A DNA stretch of 59,927 nucleotides from Shewanella morhuae (GTDB lineage: Bacteria; Pseudomonadota; Gammaproteobacteria; Enterobacterales; Shewanellaceae): contig NZ_FTNN01000001.1 of NCBI RefSeq assembly GCF_900156405.1, positions 294,224 through 354,150 on the forward strand, read 5' to 3'. Below, in pieces: positions 19,344-30,600 of this stretch (its first letter is position 1; the number at the start of each line of letters is the position of its first letter). A program made the position numbers and the translations under genes. The notes beneath the pieces are model-generated. The model had not been told where the DNA came from, ran no database searches, and saw nothing but the letters and a program-made list of their open reading frames with translations.

Positions 19344-19352
19344 AGTATAGCA
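19344..19352 (-). promoter_or_regulatory. Extended -10 promoter candidate for the DEAD-box gene
   Basis: On the minus strand TGCTATACT matches an extended -10 (TGnTATAAT). Transcription would begin near 19337, giving a leader of about 160 nt before the helicase start. The rest of 19178-19502 shows no gene. Long leaders are common on cold-inducible helicase genes, but I see no defined element here. Confidence 0.5.
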
Positions 19353-19502
19353 AAAATTTTGGTTAAAACCTGAACTTTTTAGTGTTTTGGCGTTTTATCT
19401 GAATGATTTAGTCAAGAAGGGATAAAAGTCTGAGTACGAGTCAGCCGTAGTGAGGTTAATTCTGCAATATTTAGGTCGAGAAGTCCCATTGATAAAGAAC
19501 AG

Positions 19503-19535
19503 AAAAAAATACCGCAGCCTTAACTGCGGTATTTT
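19503..19535 (-). terminator. Intrinsic terminator of the chemoreceptor gene
   Basis: Stem AAATACCGCAG / CTGCGGTATTT with a 6-nt loop; the minus-strand transcript ends in a U-run about 20 nt past the stop codon. Confidence 0.9.
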
Positions 19536-19555
19536 ACTGTTCTAAATACGTCTGT

Positions 19556-21124
19556 TTATCCGAAGGTTTGCCGCAGACCGAGAGCTTTTTCAGCATTATG
19601 TTTTAGTAAGTTAGCAGCATCACCAATCAGATGGGTTGCAGCTAGGTTTTCATGACTGACATGGGCGATAGAATGGATATTACTGGTAATCTCATTAACT
19701 ACTTGCCGTTGTTGAGCGGCGGCAACGGCATTTTGTTGGGCAAAGTTATGTATGTCGCTGACTTCTTGATAAATGGTATTCACATTCTCGGCCGACAGTT
19801 GAATATCGCTCGCGCAACGCTCGGCGTGTTCGCGGCTTTGTTCCATTTCTTTTGCCCAAGCGTTAAGCATGGTAAACATCTTATCGACACTTTTCGAAAT
19901 GCTGTTGGTTGACAGCTGGGTTCTGCTCGATAGCGCGCGAACCTCATCGGCCACCACGGCAAATCCGCGACCTTGCTCGCCCGCCCTTGCCGCTTCAATC
20001 GCCGCATTGAGTGCGAGTAGGTTAGTTTGCTCAGCAATCGAGTCAATTTCTCCCATCGCATTAGCGACTTGCTCGGCTTCTTTATTTAATTGCTGCGCAT
20101 TAGTGGCAGCGTCGGCAACAGACTTTGCCAATTGTTCTACTTTTTGAGTATTGGCTTGCATGTTAGCACTGCTTTTGAGGCAAAGCTCATGGGCAGTATT
20201 AATGCTGCTCGAGGTTAATTGGGTATTTTGAGCCACCTCTGCAACGGTTGAACTCATTTCTTCCATTGCGCTTGCAAGCTGTTCTAGTTGGTTTTTCTCT
20301 TGATCTAAACTGACATAAGTTTGCCCTGTTGCAACGACCAATTGATCGGCGATACCGTGCAGTTGATTGGCTTGATCTTGAGTGCGTCCAAGCACGCCAT
20401 TCATTTTTGCCTGCAGCATAATTAACTGAAAGTCGAGAATCGATGAGGTATCAGCGCCAGAATAAATATAGCGACTAATCGAATCGTATTTAGTTTGCAT
20501 ATCAATTAATTTGGCGGGGATCAAAAATGCCTCATCATAGAAAATGGCTAAGTTGATACCCATCAGTACCGCCCCCGCAATAATCACTCCCCAACCCCAA
20601 AAATAGCCTGCAAGCAGTAAACCTATTGAAGCTACTATTGCTGAAACAATGCGTTTTTGCATTAAGCTCAGTGGTTTAGGGATTGATTTGTTTTGCTTAA
20701 TCTTCTGATAAATTTCATTCGCTTTACTAATGTAGTTAGCCTGAGGATAAATGCGAACCGATTGATAACCTACTATGGTGCCGTTTTCAAATAAGGGCGA
20801 GACGAAAGCATCAACCCAGTAAAATCCACCATTCTTACAGCGGTTTTTAACAATTCCGCGCCAAGACTGACCTGATTTTAATTTTTCCCACATTTCTTTG
20901 AAGGCTTCACGGGGCATGTCGGTGTGGCGCACAATATTGTGGGCACTACCAATTAATTCTTGGGCGCTATAGCCAGACACTTCGGCAAAACGGGTATTAA
21001 CGTAAGTGATAGTACCGCGAGTGTCTGTGGTTGAAATGAGTTCATCATTTGGGTGCAAACGAACTTCTTGCTCTACACGATTCATATTTATAGGCTTATT
21101 GAACTTAGGGTTACTCGGGCTCAT
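19556..21124 (-). CDS. Aer-like methyl-accepting chemotaxis protein with PAS domain
   Basis: 522 aa. The N-terminal PAS domain (about 25-125) resembles the FAD-binding PAS of Aer: [23 protein letters not shown], then [37 protein letters not shown]. Two hydrophobic segments at about 160-200 ([33 protein letters not shown]) form a membrane hairpin, so there is no periplasmic ligand domain. The signalling tip is [20 protein letters not shown] followed by [18 protein letters not shown]. Likely an energy/redox taxis receptor. The ATG at 21124 has AGGA 13 nt upstream; the ATG at residue 14 is an alternative. Confidence 0.93.
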   Translation of the reverse strand: MSPSNPKFNKPINMNRVEQEVRLHPNDELISTTDTRGTITYVNTRFAEVSGYSAQELIGSAHNIVRHTDMPREAFKEMWEKLKSGQSWRGIVKNRCKNGGFYWVDAFVSPLFENGTIVGYQSVRIYPQANYISKANEIYQKIKQNKSIPKPLSLMQKRIVSAIVASIGLLLAGYFWGWGVIIAGAVLMGINLAIFYDEAFLIPAKLIDMQTKYDSISRYIYSGADTSSILDFQLIMLQAKMNGVLGRTQDQANQLHGIADQLVVATGQTYVSLDQEKNQLEQLASAMEEMSSTVAEVAQNTQLTSSSINTAHELCLKSSANMQANTQKVEQLAKSVADAATNAQQLNKEAEQVANAMGEIDSIAEQTNLLALNAAIEAARAGEQGRGFAVVADEVRALSSRTQLSTNSISKSVDKMFTMLNAWAKEMEQSREHAERCASDIQLSAENVNTIYQEVSDIHNFAQQNAVAAAQQRQVVNEITSNIHSIAHVSHENLAATHLIGDAANLLKHNAEKALGLRQTFG

Positions 21125-21629
21125 TTAGTGTGTCCATTCCTGGCCGATACGATGATTTAGGATATAAATAGGTAGTTTAATCTGCGCTAGCGCTCATTGG
21201 TGCTAACTTGTTATGTGATAAGGTTATCATTTTGTTTGGGTGTAGGAGAGACATATTTACTTGGTTTTAATGATAATCAATCGATTGTTGTATTTACAAC
21301 CTATTGCAAAATATCATTTTTTCACTTAAAAGTAACAAGATTAAAACAAGCGTTTATATCAATCTGCGGTTATTCCCTTTGTTTTTATAGGGTTAATCAT
21401 GCTGGGGGATTTATTGCACCCTATAAATTCAACACAAAAGAGTAATATATAGAAATAGGTATTATTAATTGAGGCGTACAGAAATACAGCTTGGGTGGTA
21501 CAGAAATCAGGATGTGAGCAATGCGTACGTTATCGGTTGTTTATTGTGCAAAATGGTGTGGTTATATTTTGCTTATCTATTAAGGTGTTTAGCTCAAGAC
21601 CTTCAAAAGAAAGTGAATATATTGTGACA
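21125..21629. other. AT-rich intergenic region without a supported gene
   Basis: About 500 bp. The only ORF (21197-21445, plus strand) is AT-rich and resembles nothing I know. A Fur-like sequence (TTTAATGATAATCAATC, from 21266) matches about 13 of 19 consensus positions but no iron gene lies beside it. Confidence 0.4.
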
Positions 21630-21666
21630 GTAAAAAACCGCTCAAATGTGCCGACTTGAGCGGTTC
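21630..21666 (-). terminator. Intrinsic terminator of the aminopeptidase P gene
   Basis: Stem AACCGCTCAA / TTGAGCGGTT with an 11-nt loop and a U-run on the minus strand, about 60 nt past the stop codon. Confidence 0.88.
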
Positions 21667-21727
21667 TGTGTAAGGGAGCGATGATAAAGCAGCAATGCTT
21701 TAATACTCCTGCTTGCTTGTTTTATAC

Positions 21728-23515
21728 TTAAATCGCCCGAGTCGCTTGGGTTAGCCAGGCTAACTCATCACCCGACATCAATGGGGCTAAGGTATCGTAC
21801 ACTTGCTGGTGGTAGGCATTGAACCAACTGATTTCCCCTTGCGTTAACATGTGTTTATCGATAAGGCGCTTATCCATAGGGATCATCGTTAGTGCGTCAA
21901 ATTCATACATTTCACGCTCAGCGCCTTTAAGTGCCTCGCAGTGTTGCACTACCACTAAGTTTTCTAAGCGAATACCAAAATTGTCTGCACGGTAGTAACC
22001 TGGCTCGTTAGAAAGCACCATGCCGGGCAGCAGTGCAATACCGTTGACATTTTTACCTATGCGCTGCGGGCCTTCGTGCACACTTAAAAAGTGACCGACG
22101 CCATGGCCAGTGCCGTGGTCGTAATCAAAGCCATATTGCCATAGATATTGGCGCGCGAACGCATCTAGCTGCTGGCCTGAAGTGCCTTTAGGAAAGCGGG
22201 CTTGGTCCAGTGCAATATGACCTTTTAGCACTAAGGTCACCATTTTTTTATGTTCATCGGTAACATTGCCAATGGCAATGGTGCGGGTTACATCGGTAGT
22301 ACCGTCAATATATTGCGCGCCAGAATCCACTAGGTAGATGCTATTCATCGCCATCATGGCGGGCGTGCCATTGTTGTGATTGTAATGGCACATGGCGGCA
22401 TTAGCGCCAGCAGCAGAAATGGTATCAAAGCTTGGCTCGCGATAATGTTCATCCTGCAGGCGAAAGCTTTCTAATTTATCTGCAAGTGTGGCTTCATTAT
22501 GCAGATGATTTGAAGCAACTTCGGCATCTAACCAAGCCAGAAAGCGCGTCACGGCAACGCCATCACGGATATGACAAGCGCGTATTCCGGCAAGTTCTGC
22601 ACTGTTTTTCTGCGCTTTGGGTAATGCAACAGGGTCGATGCCAGCAATTAATTTAGCTCCGGCTTCACGGGCAATATTTTGTGCCCAAGCGTTAGCTGAA
22701 TTAGGATCGGCTAACAGTTTTACACCCTGCAAGCTGGCAAGTGTGTCGGCGAGTGTGGCCTCGGCTTTAAAGCTCACGCCTTTACCGACATGGGCCTCAA
22801 TACCTTTAGGTAATTTTGCTAAGTCGGTATAAAGCACCATATCACCATTGGCGTACAATAGGGCACAACCGAGCACTACAGGCAAGCGTGGTATATCGTT
22901 GCCGCGAATATTTAACAGCCAACAGAAAGAATCTAAAGCGGCAATTAAAGCTACATCGGCACCGGCTTTTTTCACTAATGTACCAATTTCGGTACGTTTT
23001 TGTAGGCTGGTTTTACCGGCACTCTCGTTACTGAATAAAGTGATGGGCGCGCTTGATGGCGCGGGGCGATGTTGCCAATGTAAATCAATCGGGTTTTGCG
23101 CAACAGACACTAATTCAATTTGCGCTTTGTCTAAGATGGCTTTGGCGTTTTCGAACCAAGCTAAAGTATGCAATCTTGCATCAAATCCCACGCGAGAACC
23201 CGCTGGCAGTGCATCACATAACCACTCAATTTGTGGTGTGTCGGTAAGGCTCTCGTAGCTGAAAAGTGCAGCATCAACTTGTAGGCGAACTTGCACGGTA
23301 TAACGGCCATCGGTAAAGATAGCCGCCCTATCTTTTAATACGATCGCCAACCCTGCCGAGCCAGTAAAATGAGTCGCCCAGTACAAACGCTCGTTATGCT
23401 CAGGTACGTATTCGCCCAGATATTCGTCGGCGCGTGGAATAATGAATGCATCGAGATTGGCAGCAGTTAATTCGCTACGAATAGCGCCGAGGCGGCTAGC
23501 GATAGAATGTGGCAT
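21728..23515 (-). CDS. Xaa-Pro aminopeptidase, long (XPNPEP1-like) M24B form
   Basis: 595 aa, the three-domain long form (about 600 aa), unlike the 440-aa E. coli PepP. Cytoplasmic dinuclear metallopeptidase removing the residue before an N-terminal proline. Metal ligands can be read: Asp pair in DSGAQYIDGTTDVTRT, His in GTGHGVGHFLSVHEGP, Glu in NEPGYY, and Glu in IRLENLV. Two creatinase-like N-terminal domains (about 5-130 and 160-310) precede the catalytic domain. The frame opens with GTG at 23539, but ATG 23515 has TTGGAG 5 nt upstream. Confidence 0.94.
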   Translation of the reverse strand: MPHSIASRLGAIRSELTAANLDAFIIPRADEYLGEYVPEHNERLYWATHFTGSAGLAIVLKDRAAIFTDGRYTVQVRLQVDAALFSYESLTDTPQIEWLCDALPAGSRVGFDARLHTLAWFENAKAILDKAQIELVSVAQNPIDLHWQHRPAPSSAPITLFSNESAGKTSLQKRTEIGTLVKKAGADVALIAALDSFCWLLNIRGNDIPRLPVVLGCALLYANGDMVLYTDLAKLPKGIEAHVGKGVSFKAEATLADTLASLQGVKLLADPNSANAWAQNIAREAGAKLIAGIDPVALPKAQKNSAELAGIRACHIRDGVAVTRFLAWLDAEVASNHLHNEATLADKLESFRLQDEHYREPSFDTISAAGANAAMCHYNHNNGTPAMMAMNSIYLVDSGAQYIDGTTDVTRTIAIGNVTDEHKKMVTLVLKGHIALDQARFPKGTSGQQLDAFARQYLWQYGFDYDHGTGHGVGHFLSVHEGPQRIGKNVNGIALLPGMVLSNEPGYYRADNFGIRLENLVVVQHCEALKGAEREMYEFDALTMIPMDKRLIDKHMLTQGEISWFNAYHQQVYDTLAPLMSGDELAWLTQATRAI

Positions 23516-23890
23516 ATAGGCTCCAAGTGAGACCGGCACGTAATGCGAGTCGGTCGATAAAGGTTTTATATTGATTTGAGTTTTAACCCGTTTAGATTAT
23601 CGCAAGTCTAAGGTTACAGATGCAAGGAAGTGAATAAAGGATTTTGTATACAATCGTAAGTGTGTGCTGGAATGAACGTTAACCGTGGCTTTTATGCCTG
23701 ATTAAATGGAGTCAGTTTGAGCAAGGTAAAAAGCTAGCTGTATAAAATATCATCTATAGCTAATTGATAGTTTGCCCCTTATAAATTAGCAGCTTAATAC
23801 TTATTTTATCGCGAGTACTTTGCCAACATGCTAATATTTTGTACCTTCGCTCGGGGTCAGAGCGGGGGACATGTATCAGTGGAGCTGGCG
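23516..23890. other. Divergent promoter region, aminopeptidase P / ROK gene
   Basis: About 375 bp with no gene. The 23828-23890 part is open in frame with the ROK gene, but the sequence it would encode has no family similarity. No operator was recognised. Confidence 0.4.
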
Positions 23891-24676
23891 ATGCAAGTAT
23901 TAACCATAGATGTAGGCGGGACTAAGGCCCTGTTTAAGCTTCAACTGGCGGAACATACAGAACAATATAAAATTCCTACCGGTGAAGGCTTTAAGATTGA
24001 AGAGTTAAATAACCAGATTGCCGCATTAGAGCGTGATTACGATTTACAAGATTACCAACTCGCGATTGCAGTGCCTGGACTGGTGCAAAATAATCGTTTG
24101 GTGTCGTGTAAATCATTACCTGGACTCAATGGTTTGAGTTTTGACACAGTAAAAACTCAAGGTGAGCTTAAGTTTATCTGCAATGATATCGAGGCGGGTA
24201 TGCAGGCCATTTGCGATACAAAATATGCCTGTGAGCTGTTGGTGATGTGCGGCACCGGAATTGGCATGTCGATTGCCTTTAATGGGCAAGTCTTTACTGG
24301 CGCAACAGGTGTAGCTGGTGAATTAGGCCATTGCCGAGTGATGACAGAATCAGGTGAATTTAGTTTAGAGCAGTTGGCCAGTGGCGATTCAATACGAAGT
24401 CGTCATATTGCCACGGCAGATGAACTGTATCGGGCGGGGAGTTATCTAGGAATGGGGCTTGCTTGGGCGGTTAACTTATTGAATCCTAATCGAGTATGGT
24501 TAGCGGGAAGGATGATAAATAATGCGCCGTACTATAAAGGTTGCCTTGATAGTTTAAAGCTAATGGCACTGAGCACTCCCTTAGCTGGGGTGCAAATTAA
24601 TCGTGTCGAGGATATGGAAACCTTAGTTTGCCGCGGGTTATCTGTGATGCTCGCAAGGGATTATCCTCGTTCGTAA
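23891..24676 (+). CDS. ROK family protein (sugar kinase-like)
   Basis: 261 aa. N-terminal phosphate-1 motif TIDVGGTKALFKL (residues 4-16), VPGLV (phosphate/connect region), MCGTGIGMSIAFNGQ (phosphate-2) and GVAGELGHCRV, which holds the E-x-G-H sugar-contact motif. The usual ROK zinc motif CxCGxxGC after GELGH is missing; the text runs MTESGEFSLEQLASG instead. So it is a short, zinc-less ROK member. It has no HTH, so it is not a NagC-type repressor. ATG 23891 has GGAG 6 nt upstream. It is adjacent to the chitinase, which suggests a GlcNAc/glucose kinase, but that is only context. Confidence 0.82.
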   Translation: MQVLTIDVGGTKALFKLQLAEHTEQYKIPTGEGFKIEELNNQIAALERDYDLQDYQLAIAVPGLVQNNRLVSCKSLPGLNGLSFDTVKTQGELKFICNDIEAGMQAICDTKYACELLVMCGTGIGMSIAFNGQVFTGATGVAGELGHCRVMTESGEFSLEQLASGDSIRSRHIATADELYRAGSYLGMGLAWAVNLLNPNRVWLAGRMINNAPYYKGCLDSLKLMALSTPLAGVQINRVEDMETLVCRGLSVMLARDYPRS

Positions 24677-24966
24677 TACTCCACGGTGTAGATGGCTAAG
24701 TCGATAATCATTAGTTTGCTGCCACGCGGCTTTAAAATATAAATGCTTGAATATAAAGCAGGACTTGTAATGCCTTTGGCTTATTGAGTGCTGCTTTTTT
24801 ATGTTGAAAGTCATCAGTAACCTCCTGATTACCCAGTTAATATTAGTAATAATTAAACTGAATTTAATTCCTTTCTTATCAGTCTACTATCTCTCTTGAT
24901 GATATCTTGTTGCATTTATGTGTTGCTTATGTTTATGCTTGTTGCGGCATTGACAGCGTTGTCATT

Positions 24967-25058
24967 GCGTGTAAAAGGCAAACCAGTTGAAAAACTGGGA
25001 CGCAAAGCCTCCGGTCTAAAGGTTTGTCTGTACCTATGATAGCGGGGATACCACAGGT
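24967..25058 (+). promoter_or_regulatory. c-di-GMP-I (GEMM-I) riboswitch aptamer
   Basis: The class I signature is all there: AAGGCAAACC, a P2 hairpin CCAGTT-GAAA-AACTGG with GNRA tetraloop, then GACGCAAAGCCTCCGGTCTAAAGG, and the second arm ending AGCGGGGATACC. The base before CAAAC is G, which in this family specifies c-di-GMP rather than 3',3'-cGAMP. It lies about 108 nt upstream of the chitinase start on the same strand. The expression platform is not obvious; no U-tract terminator was found between aptamer and ATG, so control could be at translation or through a less regular structure (CATGCA / TGCATG pairing at about 25066-25091). Confidence 0.93.
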
Positions 25059-25156
25059 TTTTCTTCATGCAGTTGTCAGTCGTTTTGCATGGTCTTAAGA
25101 GCGCAGTTTCCTGTCTAAGCTTTGTTTGCTTTATTGATGCATAAAAAATTCAATAG

Positions 25157-27769
<2,613 letters not shown>

Positions 27770-27797
27770 TGGTTCAACTTACTAATACAATTTGATT

Positions 27798-27829
27798 AAA
27801 AAAGCCCTGCGAAAATGCAGGGCTTTTTA
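27798..27829 (+). terminator. Intrinsic terminator of chiA
   Basis: Stem AAAGCCCTGC / GCAGGGCTTT followed by a T-run, about 30 nt after the stop codon. The A-run on the other side could let it also stop minus-strand transcription. Confidence 0.9.
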
Positions 27830-27911
27830 TTGATTTCGGTCTTTATGTCGCGTTAAGGACAATGCTGTGGATACAGATTAATACCTTGATACGGGTTCAT
27901 TAAAGATAGTT

Positions 27912-28382
27912 TTAATTAATCTTCAGTAATTCCACATCAAAAATTAACATTGAACCACCGCTAATCTTGCCTGCATTACTGTTACCGTAGGCGAGTTCAC
28001 TGGGAATAAAGAAACGTACTTTATCGCCAACAACCATCAGTTGTACGCCTTCGGTCCAGCCTTTAATCACTCGATTAAGCGGAAAGGCGATAGGCTCGCC
28101 GCGATCAACTGAACTGTCAAACACGCTTCCGTCGAGTAAAGTGCCATGATAATGCACGGTCACAGTATCACTGGCTTTTGGATGAATCGTGCCATCGCCC
28201 TTGGTTAATACTTCATATTGCAAACCTGAAGCCGTGGTGATCACGCCTTCTTTCGCTTTGTTTTGGGTTAAAAATTCATTACCTAAACGGATATTCTCTT
28301 GGGCGGCTTTTTGGCCGTTCATCGAGGTAAAGAAGTAAAAAATCACCCCAGCTATCACCACAATGGCGAGTAATATTTTCAT
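27912..28382 (-). CDS. FKBP-type peptidyl-prolyl cis-trans isomerase, membrane-anchored
   Basis: 156 aa. An N-terminal hydrophobic segment (LLAIVVIAGVIFYFFTS, residues 3-20) is not followed by a clear signal-peptidase site or lipobox, so the protein is probably anchored with the FKBP domain in the periplasm. The FKBP domain (about 55-155) has the usual ASGLQYEVLTKGDG, DTVTVHYHGTLLDGSVFDSS and FPLNRVIKGWTEGVQLM, and Tyr, Asp, Phe, Trp and Tyr of the binding pocket are present. AAGG precedes the ATG. Resembles the C-terminal part of FkpA/FklB. Confidence 0.93.
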   Translation of the reverse strand: MKILLAIVVIAGVIFYFFTSMNGQKAAQENIRLGNEFLTQNKAKEGVITTASGLQYEVLTKGDGTIHPKASDTVTVHYHGTLLDGSVFDSSVDRGEPIAFPLNRVIKGWTEGVQLMVVGDKVRFFIPSELAYGNSNAGKISGGSMLIFDVELLKIN

Positions 28383-28455
28383 ACAAAGAGCACCTTAAGT
28401 TAATTTCGGCCATGTTATCAGTTTTCTAACGATAGATGCTATCGCTACTCGTACA

Positions 28456-28501
28456 GGCTTTGAACTCGAACGCTGGTCATCTGCTACGACCAGTTCAAGC
28501 C
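28456..28501. repeat. Bulged hairpin in the FKBP/atoE intergenic region
   Basis: GGCTTTGAA...CTGGTC pairs with GACCAG-TTCAAGCC across a 9-nt loop, with an 8-nt one-sided bulge. No U-tract follows, so it is not a normal terminator. It could be a leader structure of either divergent gene or a decayed palindromic repeat. Confidence 0.4.
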
Positions 28502-28625
28502 ATTAAAACTCCCTTCAAGGCTTTATCCTGCTTTAGATATCGCTTAACCTGTGGGCTTAAGACTTCACAAAAATCCAATAAAAACAGATAACAACTAGAA
28601 TTAAAATAATAAATAAGGAAAGTCC

Positions 28626-29987
28626 ATGCTAAACAAAGCGGCAAAACCTCTGGTCAAGCTAGTCGACCGATATCTACCCGATCCCTATATTTTTGTACTT
28701 TTACTCACCTTAGTGGTGTTAATTGCTGCCGTTGTTTCTGAGAACAAAACTCCGCTGGAAGTCATTAATTATTGGGGTGATGGTTTTTGGACGCTGTTAA
28801 GTTTTTCGATGCAGATGCTATTAGTGCTGGTGGCGGGGTTTATGTTGGCAAGCTCACCGCCGATTAAAAAGTTGCTCGATGCGATTGCGGGTTTGGCTAA
28901 ATCGGCACCGCAAGCCATTATTTTAGTTACGCTTGTATCACTCGCCGCGAGTTGGATCAACTGGGGATTCGGATTGGTAGTAGGTGCTTTGTTTGCTAAA
29001 GCCTTAGCCCGTAAAGTGAAAGTGGATTACCGGCTGCTGGTTGCCAGCGCCTACTCAGGTTTTGTGGTTTGGCATGGCGGGCTCGCAGGGTCTATCCCGT
29101 TAACCATAGCCACAGCGGGGCATTTCGCCGAATCACAAATTGGTATTATCCCCACTAGTGAAACCATTTTCGCAAGTTTTAATTTATTACTGGTTGTGGT
29201 GCTGTTCGTGGTGATGCCTTTAGTGAATCGCTTTATGTTGCCTGACGAAAAAGACAGCGTTTATGTTGATTCTAGTGTCCTTGATGACAAAGGTGGCGAA
29301 ACGGTTTCTTCAGTGCTAGAGGTTAACCGTGCAGGTGAGAGCCCGAGCAAACATAAGCCTGCAATGCGTCCTGCGGATATATTGGAGAATAGCCGTTTAC
29401 TCGGTTGGAGTGTCGGTGGTGCAGGGCTTGTATATTTAGGTTATTACTTTTGGGTACAGGGCGGCAGTTTAAACCTTAACGTAGTGAACTTTTTATTCTT
29501 ATTTCTCGCCATCGTGTTACATCAAACGCCACGCAGTTTACTCACCAGTTTAAATGAAGCTATTAAGGGCGGTGCTGGGATCGTGATCCAGTTTCCTTTT
29601 TATGCAGGCATTATGGCCGTGATGGTGCAATCGGGTTTAGCCCAGAGTATTTCACAAGGCTTTGTGGCGATAGCCAGCGCCGAAAGCTTGCCATTTTGGA
29701 GCTTTATTAGTGCAGGGATTGTGAATATTTTTGTACCATCTGGAGGTGGTCAATGGGCTGTGCAGGCACCGATTATGTTACCTGCCGCGCAGGCTTTAGG
29801 CGCCGATGTCGCTCGGGTTGCTATGGCTGTTGCTTGGGGGGATGCGTGGACTAACCTTATTCAACCTTTCTGGGCATTACCTGTGCTAGCCATTGCGGGT
29901 TTAAAAGCGCGAGATATTATGGGGTTTTGTTTAATGCAACTAATGATTACTGGCGTGATTATCAGTATCGCCTTGAGCTGGTTTTAA
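28626..29987 (+). CDS. atoE: Short-chain fatty acid transporter, AtoE family
   Basis: 453 aa inner-membrane carrier for short-chain fatty acids. About ten TM helices; the N-terminus RYLPDPYIFVLLLT and later SWINWGFGLVVGALFAK, YSGFVVWHGGLAGSIPLTIA and IFVPSGGGQWAVQAP are characteristic of AtoE. A soluble loop at about residues 205-255 is poorly conserved. AAGGA lies upstream of the ATG. There is no atoDAB operon next to it, so it acts as a stand-alone importer. Confidence 0.93.
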   Translation: MLNKAAKPLVKLVDRYLPDPYIFVLLLTLVVLIAAVVSENKTPLEVINYWGDGFWTLLSFSMQMLLVLVAGFMLASSPPIKKLLDAIAGLAKSAPQAIILVTLVSLAASWINWGFGLVVGALFAKALARKVKVDYRLLVASAYSGFVVWHGGLAGSIPLTIATAGHFAESQIGIIPTSETIFASFNLLLVVVLFVVMPLVNRFMLPDEKDSVYVDSSVLDDKGGETVSSVLEVNRAGESPSKHKPAMRPADILENSRLLGWSVGGAGLVYLGYYFWVQGGSLNLNVVNFLFLFLAIVLHQTPRSLLTSLNEAIKGGAGIVIQFPFYAGIMAVMVQSGLAQSISQGFVAIASAESLPFWSFISAGIVNIFVPSGGGQWAVQAPIMLPAAQALGADVARVAMAVAWGDAWTNLIQPFWALPVLAIAGLKARDIMGFCLMQLMITGVIISIALSWF

Positions 29988-30031
29988 AAATAACTAAGCG
30001 GCTAAACGACATTATTTTCCATAGCTAAATA

Positions 30032-30065
30032 AATAAAAAGGGCAATCTTAGATTGCCCTTTTTAT
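30032..30065. terminator. Bidirectional intrinsic terminator
   Basis: AAAAAGGGCAATCT-TA-GATTGCCCTTTTT between the convergent atoE and DUF1294 genes, with T-runs on both strands. Confidence 0.9.
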
Positions 30066-30125
30066 TCGGTTTTAGTCACAGATGAACTTAGCTATAGCCG
30101 ACTAACCTCACGCGGATAGTTAGGT

Positions 30126-30572
30126 TTAAATAAACATATTTACGGCGCCAGTTTGGATGCCATAAGCCAGTACGGCTAAATTGGCGATAACGGTGAGCCA
30201 AAAAACGTTTCTAAATGAGGCCTTAACTGACTTGTGCCTTAATACGTTTTGGGCAAACAGGGCGCCGGGCCAACCGCCCATGAGCGCCAGCAGATGCAAA
30301 GTGCTTTCTTTAGTGCGCCATTTACCGCGTTTTGCGGCGGATTTATCGATGGCGTAGGCGATAAAACTGAGCAAACTGAGCGTGAGGTACATGCCTACAA
30401 TACCAATGGGCAACATATGTTGCTGCGCGGCGCCAATTAAACCAGCAAGAAAAATAACCACTAACAACAATGGCATAATGCTTAATTCTGAACCGGTTGA
30501 TTTAGGCTTTTGGCTGCGGTTGTTTGTGGCCTTTTTACTGCTGGTTGTTTTGGTTGGTTTTTTATTCGTCAT
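30126..30572 (-). CDS. DUF1294 family membrane protein
   Basis: 148 aa. A Lys/Ser/Thr-rich N-terminal tail (1-30) is followed by TM helices at about 33-50, 55-72 and 120-140. The family block is YAIDKSAAKRGKWRTKESTL followed by HLLALMGGWPGALFAQ and RHKSVKASF. DUF1294 is often fused to an N-terminal cold-shock domain; here that domain is absent and only the basic tail remains. Function unknown. Confidence 0.88.
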   Translation of the reverse strand: MTNKKPTKTTSSKKATNNRSQKPKSTGSELSIMPLLLVVIFLAGLIGAAQQHMLPIGIVGMYLTLSLLSFIAYAIDKSAAKRGKWRTKESTLHLLALMGGWPGALFAQNVLRHKSVKASFRNVFWLTVIANLAVLAYGIQTGAVNMFI

Positions 30573-30600
30573 GGTTTGGTATCAATCTCGTATCGTGGTT

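Noticed and set aside
21197..21445. Plus-strand 82-aa ORF in the gap after the chemoreceptor gene
   Set aside because: AT-rich, no convincing ribosome-binding site, no recognisable domain; likely chance.
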